Shown piece by piece: positions 16,545-23,923 of a DNA stretch of 50,823 bases. Below the pieces are notes generated by a model, which saw only the letters and a program-made list of their open reading frames with translations, made no database searches and had not been told where the DNA came from. Each line of letters begins with the position of its first letter. Within the stretch, counting starts at the first letter, position 1. The stretch covers positions 1 through 50,823 of the forward strand of contig JAGTRW010000029.1 of NCBI GenBank assembly GCA_018262095.1, written 5' to 3'. A program made the position numbers and the translations under genes. Source of the stretch: Pseudomonadota bacterium. Its GTDB lineage: Bacteria; Pseudomonadota; Gammaproteobacteria; Burkholderiales; Rhodocyclaceae.

Positions 16545-17135
16545 TTAGGGCTCACGTTTTTTGGAGGTTTCATCAAGATATAGGTCGCTCAGTAGCCCAA
16601 GGAGCTCGATTCGGCGCGAACTCAACTTTATGAACGAGTCGCTCAAGTCGATTGGGCTGGCACCACCATGAATTGGGTTTGCTTGCTGCTGAAATCCGAA
16701 GTTGTCCTGCAGGTAAAGCTCGAATAGAGCGCTGACGCGGGAATTACCGAGTAGGTATGTAGCTGTACGTGCACCGCAGCACCTGTCTATTGCCGACGAC
16801 AACGTGCTGAAGGCATCTTGTAGTTCCTGGGATGGCGCAATGGGAGCCGCCGCGTCTTCGATTTTGGTTCGGCGAAATAGACCCGAATAGGCGCTGTGTG
16901 CGTTCTCCACTTCGGCAAGCACCGCAGTGATGTCCGTAATGAGGTTCGCCTTCCGCTCGCTAGTCATCTTCCGTTTTTCCGAATCGGCAGCAAGATTTGC
17001 GATTGCTATGTCCTTTTGATGCGATGCTCTTCCGAGGTAGACAGTAACGAGCAGCGATGCCAGCGTAACTAGCGATGGGATTCCTATCTGAATGAGGGAG
17101 GTGACCCAAGATGCTGTATCGGCTGAAGTCGTCAT
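16545..17135 (-). CDS. Membrane-anchored hypothetical protein
   Basis: A 196-residue protein with one probable transmembrane helix near residues 14-35 (IGIPSLVTLASLLVTVYLG), followed by a basic, charged helical region (about 40-75) and a mixed cytoplasmic tail. No catalytic motif is recognised. ATG 17135 sits only about 10 bases after the attC-like site, the spacing expected for the first gene of an integron cassette. The function is unknown. Its placement beside an ATPase/TOPRIM gene makes a membrane effector worth considering, without direct support. Confidence 0.55.
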   Translation of the reverse strand: MTTSADTASWVTSLIQIGIPSLVTLASLLVTVYLGRASHQKDIAIANLAADSEKRKMTSERKANLITDITAVLAEVENAHSAYSGLFRRTKIEDAAAPIAPSQELQDAFSTLSSAIDRCCGARTATYLLGNSRVSALFELYLQDNFGFQQQANPIHGGASPIDLSDSFIKLSSRRIELLGLLSDLYLDETSKKREP

Positions 17136-17144
17136 GTCTTGTGA

Positions 17145-17215
17145 GTCCTAAGGTTGGAGCTAAAGGGCGGCTTGGGCGCAAGCCAAAGACGTCCCACTTG
17201 AGCGAGTTGTTATAC
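17145..17215 (-). repeat. attC-like integron recombination site
   Basis: Read on the minus strand this 71-bp site begins GTATAACAACTCGCTCAAG, close to the RYYYAAC core and the left arm of known attC sites. Its centre is a stem of GGCTTG (17169-17174) pairing with CAAGCC (17179-17184). The far end is CTTAGGA, two bases away from the GTTRRRY core. It begins five bases after the ATPase stop codon and ends just before the next start codon, as in cassette arrays. The right core is degenerate, so it may be inactive. Confidence 0.55.
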
Positions 17216-17220
17216 GCACA

Positions 17221-18723
17221 CTAACGCGCATTAAATACGGGCCCTAAAAGTTCCATAAGAGGAGCAATGCCGCCAGAATATAGATGATCTATATATTTAC
17301 GATATAGAACTCTGCGAATTGTGGTTTCATCGGTTCCGCAAGAATTGCGGATGTATTCAACAATTGAGTCTAGTTTGTTTTTCGCCACCTTTCGTGGCGA
17401 ATCTCCAGTAATTCTCCGGTATATAGGGAGCATGATATGGTTGGTTAGATTTACGGTTGTTCCATAAAAGTCGACACGCAGTCCATTGACGTTCATGTTT
17501 GCATGAAAAACATCGAACATGGCTGTAACGCCAATCTCGGGCGTGCATGGGAGGAACGAAACTGCGCCCCTGAACCGATCATATAAATCTGTTAGTGACT
17601 GTGTGCCATTTCTTCTGGCTTCTGGTATTGCCTCAGTTCGAACATCATCATCCAAGAAAACATGGCGCTTAACGTGGGCTGGGATAATTAACGCTGATCT
17701 TTCTAGCATTTGCATGACTTGATAGTAGCCGCCAACGGGCACGACTTTGTACATTGGCTTATGGGTGTTCCTGCTTTCCTCAAACCTTCCACAAAGTTGC
17801 TCAAGTAATAATTTTGCTTCTTCATCTTCGACGAAAAATATGAAATCGCTTTTGATCTCTTCGTCAAATGCGATCTCACCAAGAACTTGAGCCGGAAATA
17901 CATTTGTTTTTGTTGTGTACGCCCCTTGATCATCTCTAGAAATGAAAATTATGTTTCTTCTGTTGATATTTTTCACCAGCGTTGATGAGTGTGTAGAGAA
18001 GATCACTGTTAAGCTTTTGTTGGTGACTATTTGAGTTATTTTATTTAGCAGCCTTACTTGTGCCTGAGGATGCAAGGCCATCTCAACTTCGTCAATTAGG
18101 ATTAATGAGTTGTTTTCAGCGGCAGCTACTTTCTGAGCGAGTTTAAGTACGCATAACTCGCCAAGGCTAAAGTTCTTCTCTGAATAGTAGTGGGTTTCTC
18201 TTCCTGCTCTATATGGTAATAGGAATGCTTGGTTCCCTGTTCCTCTCCTAGTGTTAACGAACTTTAAGTCATTCCACTTGTTGTCGTGAAGAACGGAAGA
18301 TAAGAAGTCTGTAATTTCATTACTTGCCTGATTAATTCTCCTTGGAATTATTTCTTCCGCGTACGGTTCTACCCTGCTTCCATCCGCTTGAATAAAATAA
18401 ATGCTTGGATATGGAAACAGGGAGAGAATGTTTGCGTTGCTCCTTGGCGTTGGTGGCCAGCGCTTTCCTCCATAGGAATATGTAACTTGTTGCCCGTTAA
18501 TTTTGTACCGTACTTTCGCATCCTTGAACGTATCCAATTTTTCTTGCGTAGCGGTGGTTTTGTAGTGCTCTTGAAAGGCGCGGCCATGTCTTATTCGATA
18601 TAAGGCGGCTAGCAGGCTTGTTTTCCCAGATCCGTTTAGGCCGGTAAGAAGCCAAAGCCCGGGACTTGGAATATCAAATTCAAGATTGGAGATGCCTTTC
18701 AGATTTTCTAATTCAATTCTCAT
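17221..18723 (-). CDS. OLD-like AAA ATPase with TOPRIM domain
   Basis: A 500-residue protein. The ABC-type ATPase half has Walker A GLNGSGKT (28-35), signature FSLGE (185-189), Walker [14 protein letters not shown] (D211, E212) and the switch His in FSTHSS (H245). The second half has a TOPRIM-like start, [11 protein letters not shown] (E299), and an acidic LDDD (357-360). This is the order seen in OLD-family nucleases and related defence ATPases such as GajA. The TOPRIM assignment is by motif only. The coding region is visibly AT-richer than the core genes, which suggests separate acquisition. The attC-like site directly follows its stop. Confidence 0.75.
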   Translation of the reverse strand: MRIELENLKGISNLEFDIPSPGLWLLTGLNGSGKTSLLAALYRIRHGRAFQEHYKTTATQEKLDTFKDAKVRYKINGQQVTYSYGGKRWPPTPRSNANILSLFPYPSIYFIQADGSRVEPYAEEIIPRRINQASNEITDFLSSVLHDNKWNDLKFVNTRRGTGNQAFLLPYRAGRETHYYSEKNFSLGELCVLKLAQKVAAAENNSLILIDEVEMALHPQAQVRLLNKITQIVTNKSLTVIFSTHSSTLVKNINRRNIIFISRDDQGAYTTKTNVFPAQVLGEIAFDEEIKSDFIFFVEDEEAKLLLEQLCGRFEESRNTHKPMYKVVPVGGYYQVMQMLERSALIIPAHVKRHVFLDDDVRTEAIPEARRNGTQSLTDLYDRFRGAVSFLPCTPEIGVTAMFDVFHANMNVNGLRVDFYGTTVNLTNHIMLPIYRRITGDSPRKVAKNKLDSIVEYIRNSCGTDETTIRRVLYRKYIDHLYSGGIAPLMELLGPVFNAR

Positions 18724-18953
18724 TTATTATTCACTTCATGATTTGCGTATAATTTGATATAGGGAGCAGTTTTGCTGAATAACATCGGCGTGTGCTCCCT
18801 AACATGGCACGACCGGCCAGCGGAGAATGGCTTGCAGACTAGCGCGGCGTGATTGCACTGTATGAGCATACAGAATTAACAGAATCGACAAAAACCTCAC
18901 CCTACCGATTTCAGTTCCGGAGCAACGGCTGCTTTGTAGCGGCAAATCTGAAC

Positions 18954-19210
18954 GTCCGCTCCTGGCCGAGGCTGTGTGAAAACGCAAGAATACGACTGTC
19001 CGAGAAACAAATCCCCACTTTCCAATGGATTTATCGAGGATTAATGGCCATCCGATGCTCCGAAAATACCGAATAACCTCGATATGAGCGGCCATTTCCC
19101 ACTCATCAAAATCGAATGTACGTTTTCACACAGCCTCGGCCGACAACAGCTAAAGTCAATGACTCTAGCATTTATGGCGATCAACCGGAAGACCGACCGG
19201 GTGCTCCTGG
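18954..19210 (+). repeat. Dispersed cargo-boundary repeat, copy C, interrupted
   Basis: The left fragment GTCCGCTCCTGGCC (18954-18967) and the right fragment beginning GGCCGACAACAGC (19138) rejoin exactly into the copy A sequence if 18968-19137 and one GGCC are removed. The right fragment then continues with AGCATTTATGGCGATC and GAAGACCGACCGGGTGCTC to about 19210. Confidence 0.75.
18968..19137. mobile_element. MITE-like element with 17-bp terminal inverted repeats
   Basis: The termini are GAGGCTGTGTGAAAACG (18968-18984) and its perfect reverse complement (19121-19137). GGCC is duplicated on both sides (18964-18967, 19138-19141), consistent with a 4-bp target duplication. The 170 bp interior has no coding capacity for a transposase, so it is non-autonomous. 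The GGCTGTGTGAAAAC end resembles ends of several insertion sequence families; I do not assign one. Confidence 0.8.
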
Positions 19211-19255
19211 CCCAGAGCAGTCAGTCGACACTGTGATTCTCATGTTGGCTTCAAG

Positions 19256-19828
19256 TCAATCATGTCGGAGGATCATTTTTATATATTCGTCATGGTGTTT
19301 TTTGTGGCGCAAGTTAAAAATACAGTCAACAAATTCTCCGTCATCTATTCCGTATTCGTTTTCATAACCAGAAATCACGAAGCTACTACGATGATGATCA
19401 TAAATTTCATCATGCAGATCTTTGTAAAAAGTAAAAAAATCTACAGGGAAAAAGCACTCTGAAGGCAGCCCTGACTCGTAATGTGTCATTCTCTTAGTTG
19501 AGCCATCCACATTACGATGCAGCCCATCAATCCTCGACAACACATCGCCTTCTATACACTTAACTTCCTGCATGGATATGTTGTGCGTGAATTTAAAAGC
19601 GCAAAATAAAAAATAGCCTGGGCGGGTTGAGCTATACGATCTTGACGCGAGGTCTCCCATCGTCATGCCAATTTTGGCGAAACTGTTATCTAGGGCGTCG
19701 GCCCCAAGATACAACCACCTATCAAGCGACTCGAAATTCATTTTTGTATCCTGCTCAACATGTTCTAGCTTATAGTCGCCGCCAGAAAATGAGCCGAATC
19801 CGTCAGTAGATATAATTGTCTTCCTCAA
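19256..19828 (-). CDS. GIY-YIG/T5orf172-like hypothetical protein
   Basis: A 190-residue protein in an AT-rich stretch. Residues about 38-100 resemble the T5orf172 branch of GIY-YIG nucleases: WLYLGAD (Y40), FAKIGMT (K52, G54), a following Arg (R63), FLFCAFKF, then Glu in QEVKCIEGD. The match is by pattern and spacing only, and the second Tyr of a classical GIY-YIG pair is not certain. The C-terminal half (HDEIYDHHRSSFVISGYE) is unrecognised. It stands alone between repeat copies C and D, so it forms a single-gene cargo unit. Confidence 0.5.
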   Translation of the reverse strand: MRKTIISTDGFGSFSGGDYKLEHVEQDTKMNFESLDRWLYLGADALDNSFAKIGMTMGDLASRSYSSTRPGYFLFCAFKFTHNISMQEVKCIEGDVLSRIDGLHRNVDGSTKRMTHYESGLPSECFFPVDFFTFYKDLHDEIYDHHRSSFVISGYENEYGIDDGEFVDCIFNLRHKKHHDEYIKMILRHD

Positions 19829-20230
19829 AGTTATTCCTCTAGCATCGAATTAACCAAATTACTAACATGGAAGCATTCCGAGCACTGGACGTTTCGTTCA
19901 AGTGGCCGCTTCTGGCCGACAACAGCCAAAGTTGATGACTTTAGCATTGATGGCTATCTACAGGAAGACCGACCGCGTGCTCACGACCCCCTGCCGTCAT
20001 TCATCTCCTTCGAGGTTCAACGGCAGGTATCTGAGTGGAGTAGCCGCTCGGCACGGTTGCTCACGGACGGCAGTTCGGCCAAAGCCACCGCCCACTAGCC
20101 GTTATCGGTGTGACCGCGTTGCAAAAATTGACAGCCCCAGATCAATGCACTGGCACCGCTGATGCGACTCGATTATCGAATTGAGTATTCAGAAGCACCG
20201 AAGTTCTGCGCGAAGATCTGGATGCTCGAT
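19829..20230. other. Intergenic carrying repeat copy D
   Basis: No gene is supported. Most of it is repeat copy D with its extended right half. The remaining 20100-20230 shows nothing recognisable. Confidence 0.5.
19909..20098 (+). repeat. Dispersed cargo-boundary repeat, copy D
   Basis: The core 19909-19987 (CCGCTTCTGGCCGACAACAG ... GAAGACCGACCGCGTGCTC) matches copies A to C. The match to copy A extends through CCGTCATTC, GGTTCAA and a hairpin made of GAGTAGCCG (20038-20046) with CGGTTGCTC (20054-20062). That hairpin is in the same place as the perfect stem of copy A but has changed bases, two of them giving G-T pairs or mismatches. Confidence 0.8.
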
Positions 20231-20728
20231 TCATCGCTCCGCCAGTCGTGCTGCCAGTTGCGACAAAATGCAGGGGGCACTGATCCCAAGATGTGAGTCA
20301 GTTAGGATCAGTCGCTTGATATCGATCAACGCCCACCCTTCATCGTCGTCGTCGATCGCAAGCCAACGCTCAACCCGTTCGGTACGGACATAGCGCATGA
20401 TTTGTTGATACCTCGTCGCTTTGTCCCACCACGTCAGGGGAACCTTGAAACCACCGATAGTTCTGCGTTCCAGTGACGAATGCCAAGTTCCTCCGATGAC
20501 ACGCCGCTGCAGCGACATCGGCAGAAATTTCCGAGCTCGGTTGAACCCTAAAACACGACACCAAGAGCTCGAAATCACGATCTCGACATCAGGGTGCGGT
20601 TCGAGGGCTTCTTCGAGGTAACCAGACCACATGAACAGACTACCTTCGCTGCGCAGCACCGGGCGACCGTTCTCGCGAAAAACCGCATCCGGGTGGAGTA
20701 CCCCGTCATAATCAACGAATAAGATCAC
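20231..20728 (-). CDS. HAD-like phosphatase domain protein
   Basis: A 165-residue protein starting with GTG at 20728. It opens with ILFVDYDGVLHP, the DxDG motif I of HAD hydrolases (D6, D8). VISSSWC (about 51-57) fits motif II, and LAIDDDDEGW (about 123) gives the acidic motif IV. The cap domain is minimal. Such small HAD proteins in accessory regions are often nucleotidases or polynucleotide phosphatases; the substrate here is unknown. It follows the AbrB-like gene by about 40 bases and is probably co-transcribed with it. Confidence 0.75.
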   Translation of the reverse strand: MILFVDYDGVLHPDAVFRENGRPVLRSEGSLFMWSGYLEEALEPHPDVEIVISSSWCRVLGFNRARKFLPMSLQRRVIGGTWHSSLERRTIGGFKVPLTWWDKATRYQQIMRYVRTERVERWLAIDDDDEGWALIDIKRLILTDSHLGISAPCILSQLAARLAER

Positions 20729-20768
20729 GCATCTCTCGCCATTGGGGATAAAACACCGAGGCTATACT

Positions 20769-21143
20769 TCATTGCTCGTGCTTGATGGTGAGTTGAACGT
20801 CGAAACGTCTCGCCAAATCGCACCCACAACCTGTGCTTGTCGGCACGCTTTGCGGCTTTGCCGCTACTGCTACCGTCACGGCGAATGCTTGAAGGCCCGC
20901 TTTCCAGGCGGCTGAGGGTCCGGCGTGTGGGATACGCCGCACTTCCAGACCCTTCGAGGTCGATTCCCACTTGATGGCGTCACCGACTTTCAGACCCAAC
21001 GATCGAACAACAATCGCGGGCATTTTGATCCAGCCGCCGGGCTTGATCCGAACAGACCATCGTTTCGTCGGAAGACCTAGGCGTTGCCTGAGTCGTCCTT
21101 TGCGCTCCGTGGTAGTCATGGAAAATTGCTTCATGCTTGGCAT
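20769..21143 (-). CDS. AbrB/MazE-like DNA-binding protein
   Basis: A protein of up to 124 residues. VRIKPGGWIKMPAIVVRSLG and LKVGDAIKWE show the swapped-hairpin AbrB fold of antitoxins and transition regulators. The usual start is a Met within the first nine residues; ATG at 21143, 21134 and 21119 are all possible. The C-terminal ~50 residues (from AAWKAG) have odd composition, including CGCD, and another open frame covers the same bases up to the HAD start, so a frameshift is possible. The upstream unknown gene ends four bases before 21143. It may be the regulator or antitoxin of a three-gene unit. Confidence 0.6.
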   Translation of the reverse strand: MPSMKQFSMTTTERKGRLRQRLGLPTKRWSVRIKPGGWIKMPAIVVRSLGLKVGDAIKWESTSKGLEVRRIPHAGPSAAWKAGLQAFAVTVAVAAKPQSVPTSTGCGCDLARRFDVQLTIKHEQ

Positions 21144-21146
21144 GAT

Positions 21147-21611
21147 TCAATGCGAGCCGCCATCTGTCTCCTGAGTGCATTTCTTCGCTCGGTTAAATGC
21201 CAGAATGGCTCTCAAAGCAGCTTCGCCATAGCTATCGCCCGCCTGAGAGAAGCCTTGAATATTGCAAATTACTTGTGCGCCATGCACCAGAAAACTAGCC
21301 CCAAGATCTTGTGCAGTCGCCATCGCATGCTCAGTCATTGCTCGCTCAAGCGATACGTGTTTGATTTTCCCGAGATCGGCACTGACTACCATTAGGATGT
21401 CCGCCTCCTGCTCGAAATACGCAAAGCCCGATGTTGGGCTGCCAACGGAAGGTTCTCCTTCGATGCAAACAGCCTGGACGAGGCTGATCCCAGACAACTG
21501 TTCAGGAGGAATGACACTCTCTGCCGGACTGCCTTTAGCCTTTGCGGCTTCGGCCCCGTGTTCTGTTCCAGCAGAAAGCAAAGCGTCGAGAGCTCTACCT
21601 AGGTTGCTCAT
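21147..21611 (-). CDS. Hypothetical protein upstream of AbrB-like gene
   Basis: A 154-residue protein of unknown family. ATG 21611 is preferred because GGATGGGATC precedes it; a TTG at 21626 would add five residues. The sequence has an alpha/beta look, with a central hydrophobic strand (ADILMVVSADLG) and a helix (LERAMTEHAMATAQDL). No motif suggests an activity. It is the first gene of the minus-strand unit with the AbrB-like and HAD genes and is divergent from the XRE regulator. Confidence 0.6.
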   Translation of the reverse strand: MSNLGRALDALLSAGTEHGAEAAKAKGSPAESVIPPEQLSGISLVQAVCIEGEPSVGSPTSGFAYFEQEADILMVVSADLGKIKHVSLERAMTEHAMATAQDLGASFLVHGAQVICNIQGFSQAGDSYGEAALRAILAFNRAKKCTQETDGGSH

Positions 21612-21731
21612 GGCGATCCCATCCAACTCTATAGTGAAGTTAATTGTTAAGTGTTTCGACCTGTTAATAGTCGATTTTGGACTATTCTAAAATGGACTGC
21701 AACCTTGGCGTTCCTCTCAACTGGTGCGCCA

Positions 21732-21977
21732 ATGGACAAGTCGATTTATTCCCTTGAATACAAAGTGTTTCTCGACCTGCTTCGCATGGCCAGGGAGCGT
21801 GCCGGCTTAACACAAGAAGAGGTTGCGTTGAGGCTTGGCGTAACGCAGAGTTTCGTAAGCAAATGCGAGCGGGGAGAGCGGCGCTTGGATATTGTTGAAG
21901 TTCGAGCCTGGAGCGTGGCGCTTGGCATTCCCTTCACGGAATTCATTAGTAGTTTTGACTTGTCCTGTAATTTCTAA
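21732..21977 (+). CDS. XRE-family transcriptional regulator
   Basis: An 81-residue protein that is almost entirely one HTH_3 domain: AGLTQEEVALRLGVTQSFVSKCERGERRLD (helices at about residues 20-50) is the canonical XRE/Cro pattern. The start is ATG 21732; an earlier in-frame start would read through AT-rich promoter-like sequence. It probably controls itself and the divergent three-gene unit that starts about 120 bases away. The DUF2971 gene follows on the same strand. Confidence 0.85.
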   Translation: MDKSIYSLEYKVFLDLLRMARERAGLTQEEVALRLGVTQSFVSKCERGERRLDIVEVRAWSVALGIPFTEFISSFDLSCNF

Positions 21978-22041
21978 GCAATTTAGGCTACTGGCCTAGG
22001 GCAAGAGCAGTCTTATTGTGCAAGCCGACGAGGGTAAGACC

Positions 22042-22935
22042 GTGGAACCGAATCAGTCTCAAGAAGACAGACAAGCCGCGCCGTCGAGGAGAGTCAGCTT
22101 TAAGTACCGACCCGGGCCTGCCGCTTTGCGCTGCCTGTCTGACGGCTTGGCCTATTTTGCGAAACCATCCGAGTTCAATGACTGCCTCGAAGCCAAGTTC
22201 GATCATTCGAATGCGGTTGACTACATCGAGCGCATGAATCGGTCGATCAGAAATTTGGCTGAGCAGCGCGGTTGTAGTGGCGGATACGAAGTGCCGAGGG
22301 GCGCGCTTGCTTCGTTTGACGCTAAGCACGGCCGCGATAATGCAAACTTCGTGGAGGCGACTCAGCGAGTCGGTATCTATTCGACGGCGAGCAGGCCAGA
22401 CAACCAACCCATGTGGGCCTACTACTGCGACAACTCAAAGGGCTTCTGCTTCGAGTTGGAATGGCCCGACACCGTGCTGGGGCGATACCAGATTGCTCCA
22501 GTTGGTGTGCTTTATTCATCGGCGGCGCGCCTGCACAACCACGCTGAAATCTTTGACACACTGATCTGTGAGGAAGCTGAGTTACATCCTGATTGGTCAA
22601 TGGCCCGAATCCTTGAAGAAACTCGGTCTGAATTCTTCAGGTTTCGCTTTCAGATGCTGAATACATGTCGCGCTGTGTCAATTAAACACAGCGACTGGTC
22701 GCACGAGCACGAAGTCCGGTTTGTCACTCCTCGCGCCGGCCCCTTGCCGATCATGGGCCAGATACTCAAGCGTGTTTACTTCGTGCGCACAGATTTCCCC
22801 GAGTGGAGGCCGGTGGTGATGTTGCTGCATCAGCTCTACCCGAACGTTGAACTGGCGAAGCTGACTTTTCAACATGTCGAGCCATATGTGGACGTGCAAG
22901 GCATGAGCAAGAAGCTGGTACCGACTCACGAATGA
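22042..22935 (+). CDS. DUF2971 family protein
   Basis: A 297-residue protein. The early FKYRP, LAYFAKPSEFNDCLEAKF, the central SRPDNQPMWAYYCDNSKGFCFELE and VGVLYS form the hallmark block order of DUF2971, a family frequent in accessory islands. Its biochemical role is unsettled. GTG 22042 follows AGGGTAAGAC; a GTG at 22018 is the alternative. It is on the same strand as the XRE gene with a gap of about 65 bases and may share its control. It is the last cargo gene before the island's right flank. Confidence 0.8.
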   Translation: MEPNQSQEDRQAAPSRRVSFKYRPGPAALRCLSDGLAYFAKPSEFNDCLEAKFDHSNAVDYIERMNRSIRNLAEQRGCSGGYEVPRGALASFDAKHGRDNANFVEATQRVGIYSTASRPDNQPMWAYYCDNSKGFCFELEWPDTVLGRYQIAPVGVLYSSAARLHNHAEIFDTLICEEAELHPDWSMARILEETRSEFFRFRFQMLNTCRAVSIKHSDWSHEHEVRFVTPRAGPLPIMGQILKRVYFVRTDFPEWRPVVMLLHQLYPNVELAKLTFQHVEPYVDVQGMSKKLVPTHE

Positions 22936-23364
22936 AGTTCGAGGCGCGCGGGCCAACTGGATAGCGCGTCAACTATCTCAGCATCACGAGCTAGCTTTGG
23001 ACGCCGCTGAAAAGATGTCATTTTCGTCCCCATTCGAAATGCAAATAGTTGCGTTGCTAGATAGTCGTACAGATGCTGCTGCCGCAGCCGACGAGTGCGA
23101 ACTTCACCGGATCACCACTCCGACGGGCAGACTTGCTTGAGCGACAATTTCACGACTAAATTGCCGTTAAGCTGCACCATCCCCACTAGATGGAAGCCCA
23201 ACCAGATATCTTCCATCTATCGCACAAGGCACTAGATTGAACTGAACTTGTGTAAAACAGGGGTTTTGGGATACTCGTCTAGTGTTTCGCTCCGTATACC
23301 GGCTGTTATGCGGGTTATCGGCAAGCTCAGAAAGCAGCGAACGATCCCGATCGTCGCGCGCTGA
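22936..23364. other. Intergenic right flank of island
   Basis: No gene is supported. A 10-bp perfect inverted repeat, TAGATGGAAG at 23187-23196 with its complement at 23210-23219, separates the accessory part from slyX. The junction of island and core probably lies between about 22,940 and 23,364. No tRNA gene or long direct repeat is seen to mark it. Confidence 0.4.
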
Positions 23365-23577
23365 TCAGTAGTGCGGCGGGATTTCGTCGCGCAGATTGCG
23401 CGGCTCGGCGTTTTCGGCAGACTCGGCGTTGGCCCGCATCTGCCCGTAGAGATGGCGCAGCTGCGCCTGCAGCAGGTCGAGCTGTTGCTGCTGCCGATAG
23501 ATCGTTCGATTGAGTTCATCGAGCAGATCTTCGTTGAGGCTCAACTTGATTTCTAGTTCGGTGATGCGGTCGTTCAT
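23365..23577 (-). CDS. slyX: SlyX family protein
   Basis: A 70-residue acidic coiled-coil protein. ITELEIKLSLNEDLLDELN and YRQQQQLDLLQAQLRHL are the conserved SlyX helix. The end PRNLRDEIPPHY is the family's typical DE-PPHY tail. SlyX is widespread in proteobacteria; its role is not settled. The gene is single and divergent from the zinc-ribbon gene. It marks the return to core chromosome after the island. Confidence 0.92.
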   Translation of the reverse strand: MNDRITELEIKLSLNEDLLDELNRTIYRQQQQLDLLQAQLRHLYGQMRANAESAENAEPRNLRDEIPPHY

Positions 23578-23666
23578 GGTTCAATCCTCAAAGCGCCGTC
23601 GGCCGCTGGCGTGAGCACGAAGCGACCGACTATAATCCGGCAGACCTACAAAAAAAGGATAACGCA

Positions 23667-23918
23667 ATGTCGCTCGTCGCCTGCCGCGCCTGCGGCCATC
23701 AGGTCGATACCTCGGCGCTAGCCTGCCCGAAATGCGGCGCCACCGACCCGGCGAAAAAAATCAGCCGGCAGCGGCGCGACGCGCGCAATTCAATCATCCT
23801 GGCCGTCGTCTGGATCACGCTGCTCGGCTTTACCGGCGTGTACGTCTGGAACACGCTGATTCCGACAGTCAAGCAGTACCTCGTCAAACCGCAAGGCGAG
23901 GCGGTCGGCCGGCCCTGA
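23667..23918 (+). CDS. Zinc-ribbon membrane protein
   Basis: An 83-residue protein. Two CxxC pairs (CRACG near residues 6-9 and CPKCG near 21-24) form a zinc ribbon. A basic stretch (KKISRQRRDARN) and a transmembrane helix (about 44-66, LAVVWITLLGFTGVYVW) follow. This is a common small inner-membrane architecture of unknown role. AAAAAAGGATAACGC gives a good ribosome site. It converges with the GTPase gene, whose stop lies five bases away. Confidence 0.8.
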   Translation: MSLVACRACGHQVDTSALACPKCGATDPAKKISRQRRDARNSIILAVVWITLLGFTGVYVWNTLIPTVKQYLVKPQGEAVGRP

Positions 23919-23923
23919 ACCGG

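Larger units (their letters stand above)
18724..19255. other. Intergenic with split repeat copy C and MITE
   Basis: No gene is visible. The stretch contains repeat copy C interrupted by a 170 bp MITE-like insertion, both described separately. The region just upstream of the ATPase start (18724-18790) is AT-rich and probably holds its promoter, though no clear -35/-10 pair can be fixed. Confidence 0.5.

Noticed and set aside
11528-20098. The dispersed repeats as a CRISPR array or as true attC sites
   Set aside because: Spacing is irregular, at kilobases, and the repeats are too long for CRISPR. The copies lack paired RYYYAAC and GTTRRRY cores.
171-23320. GGGTTATCG shared by the left edge (171-179) and right flank (23312-23320) as attachment repeats
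   Set aside because: Nine bases is expected by chance over this distance, and flanking bases do not match.
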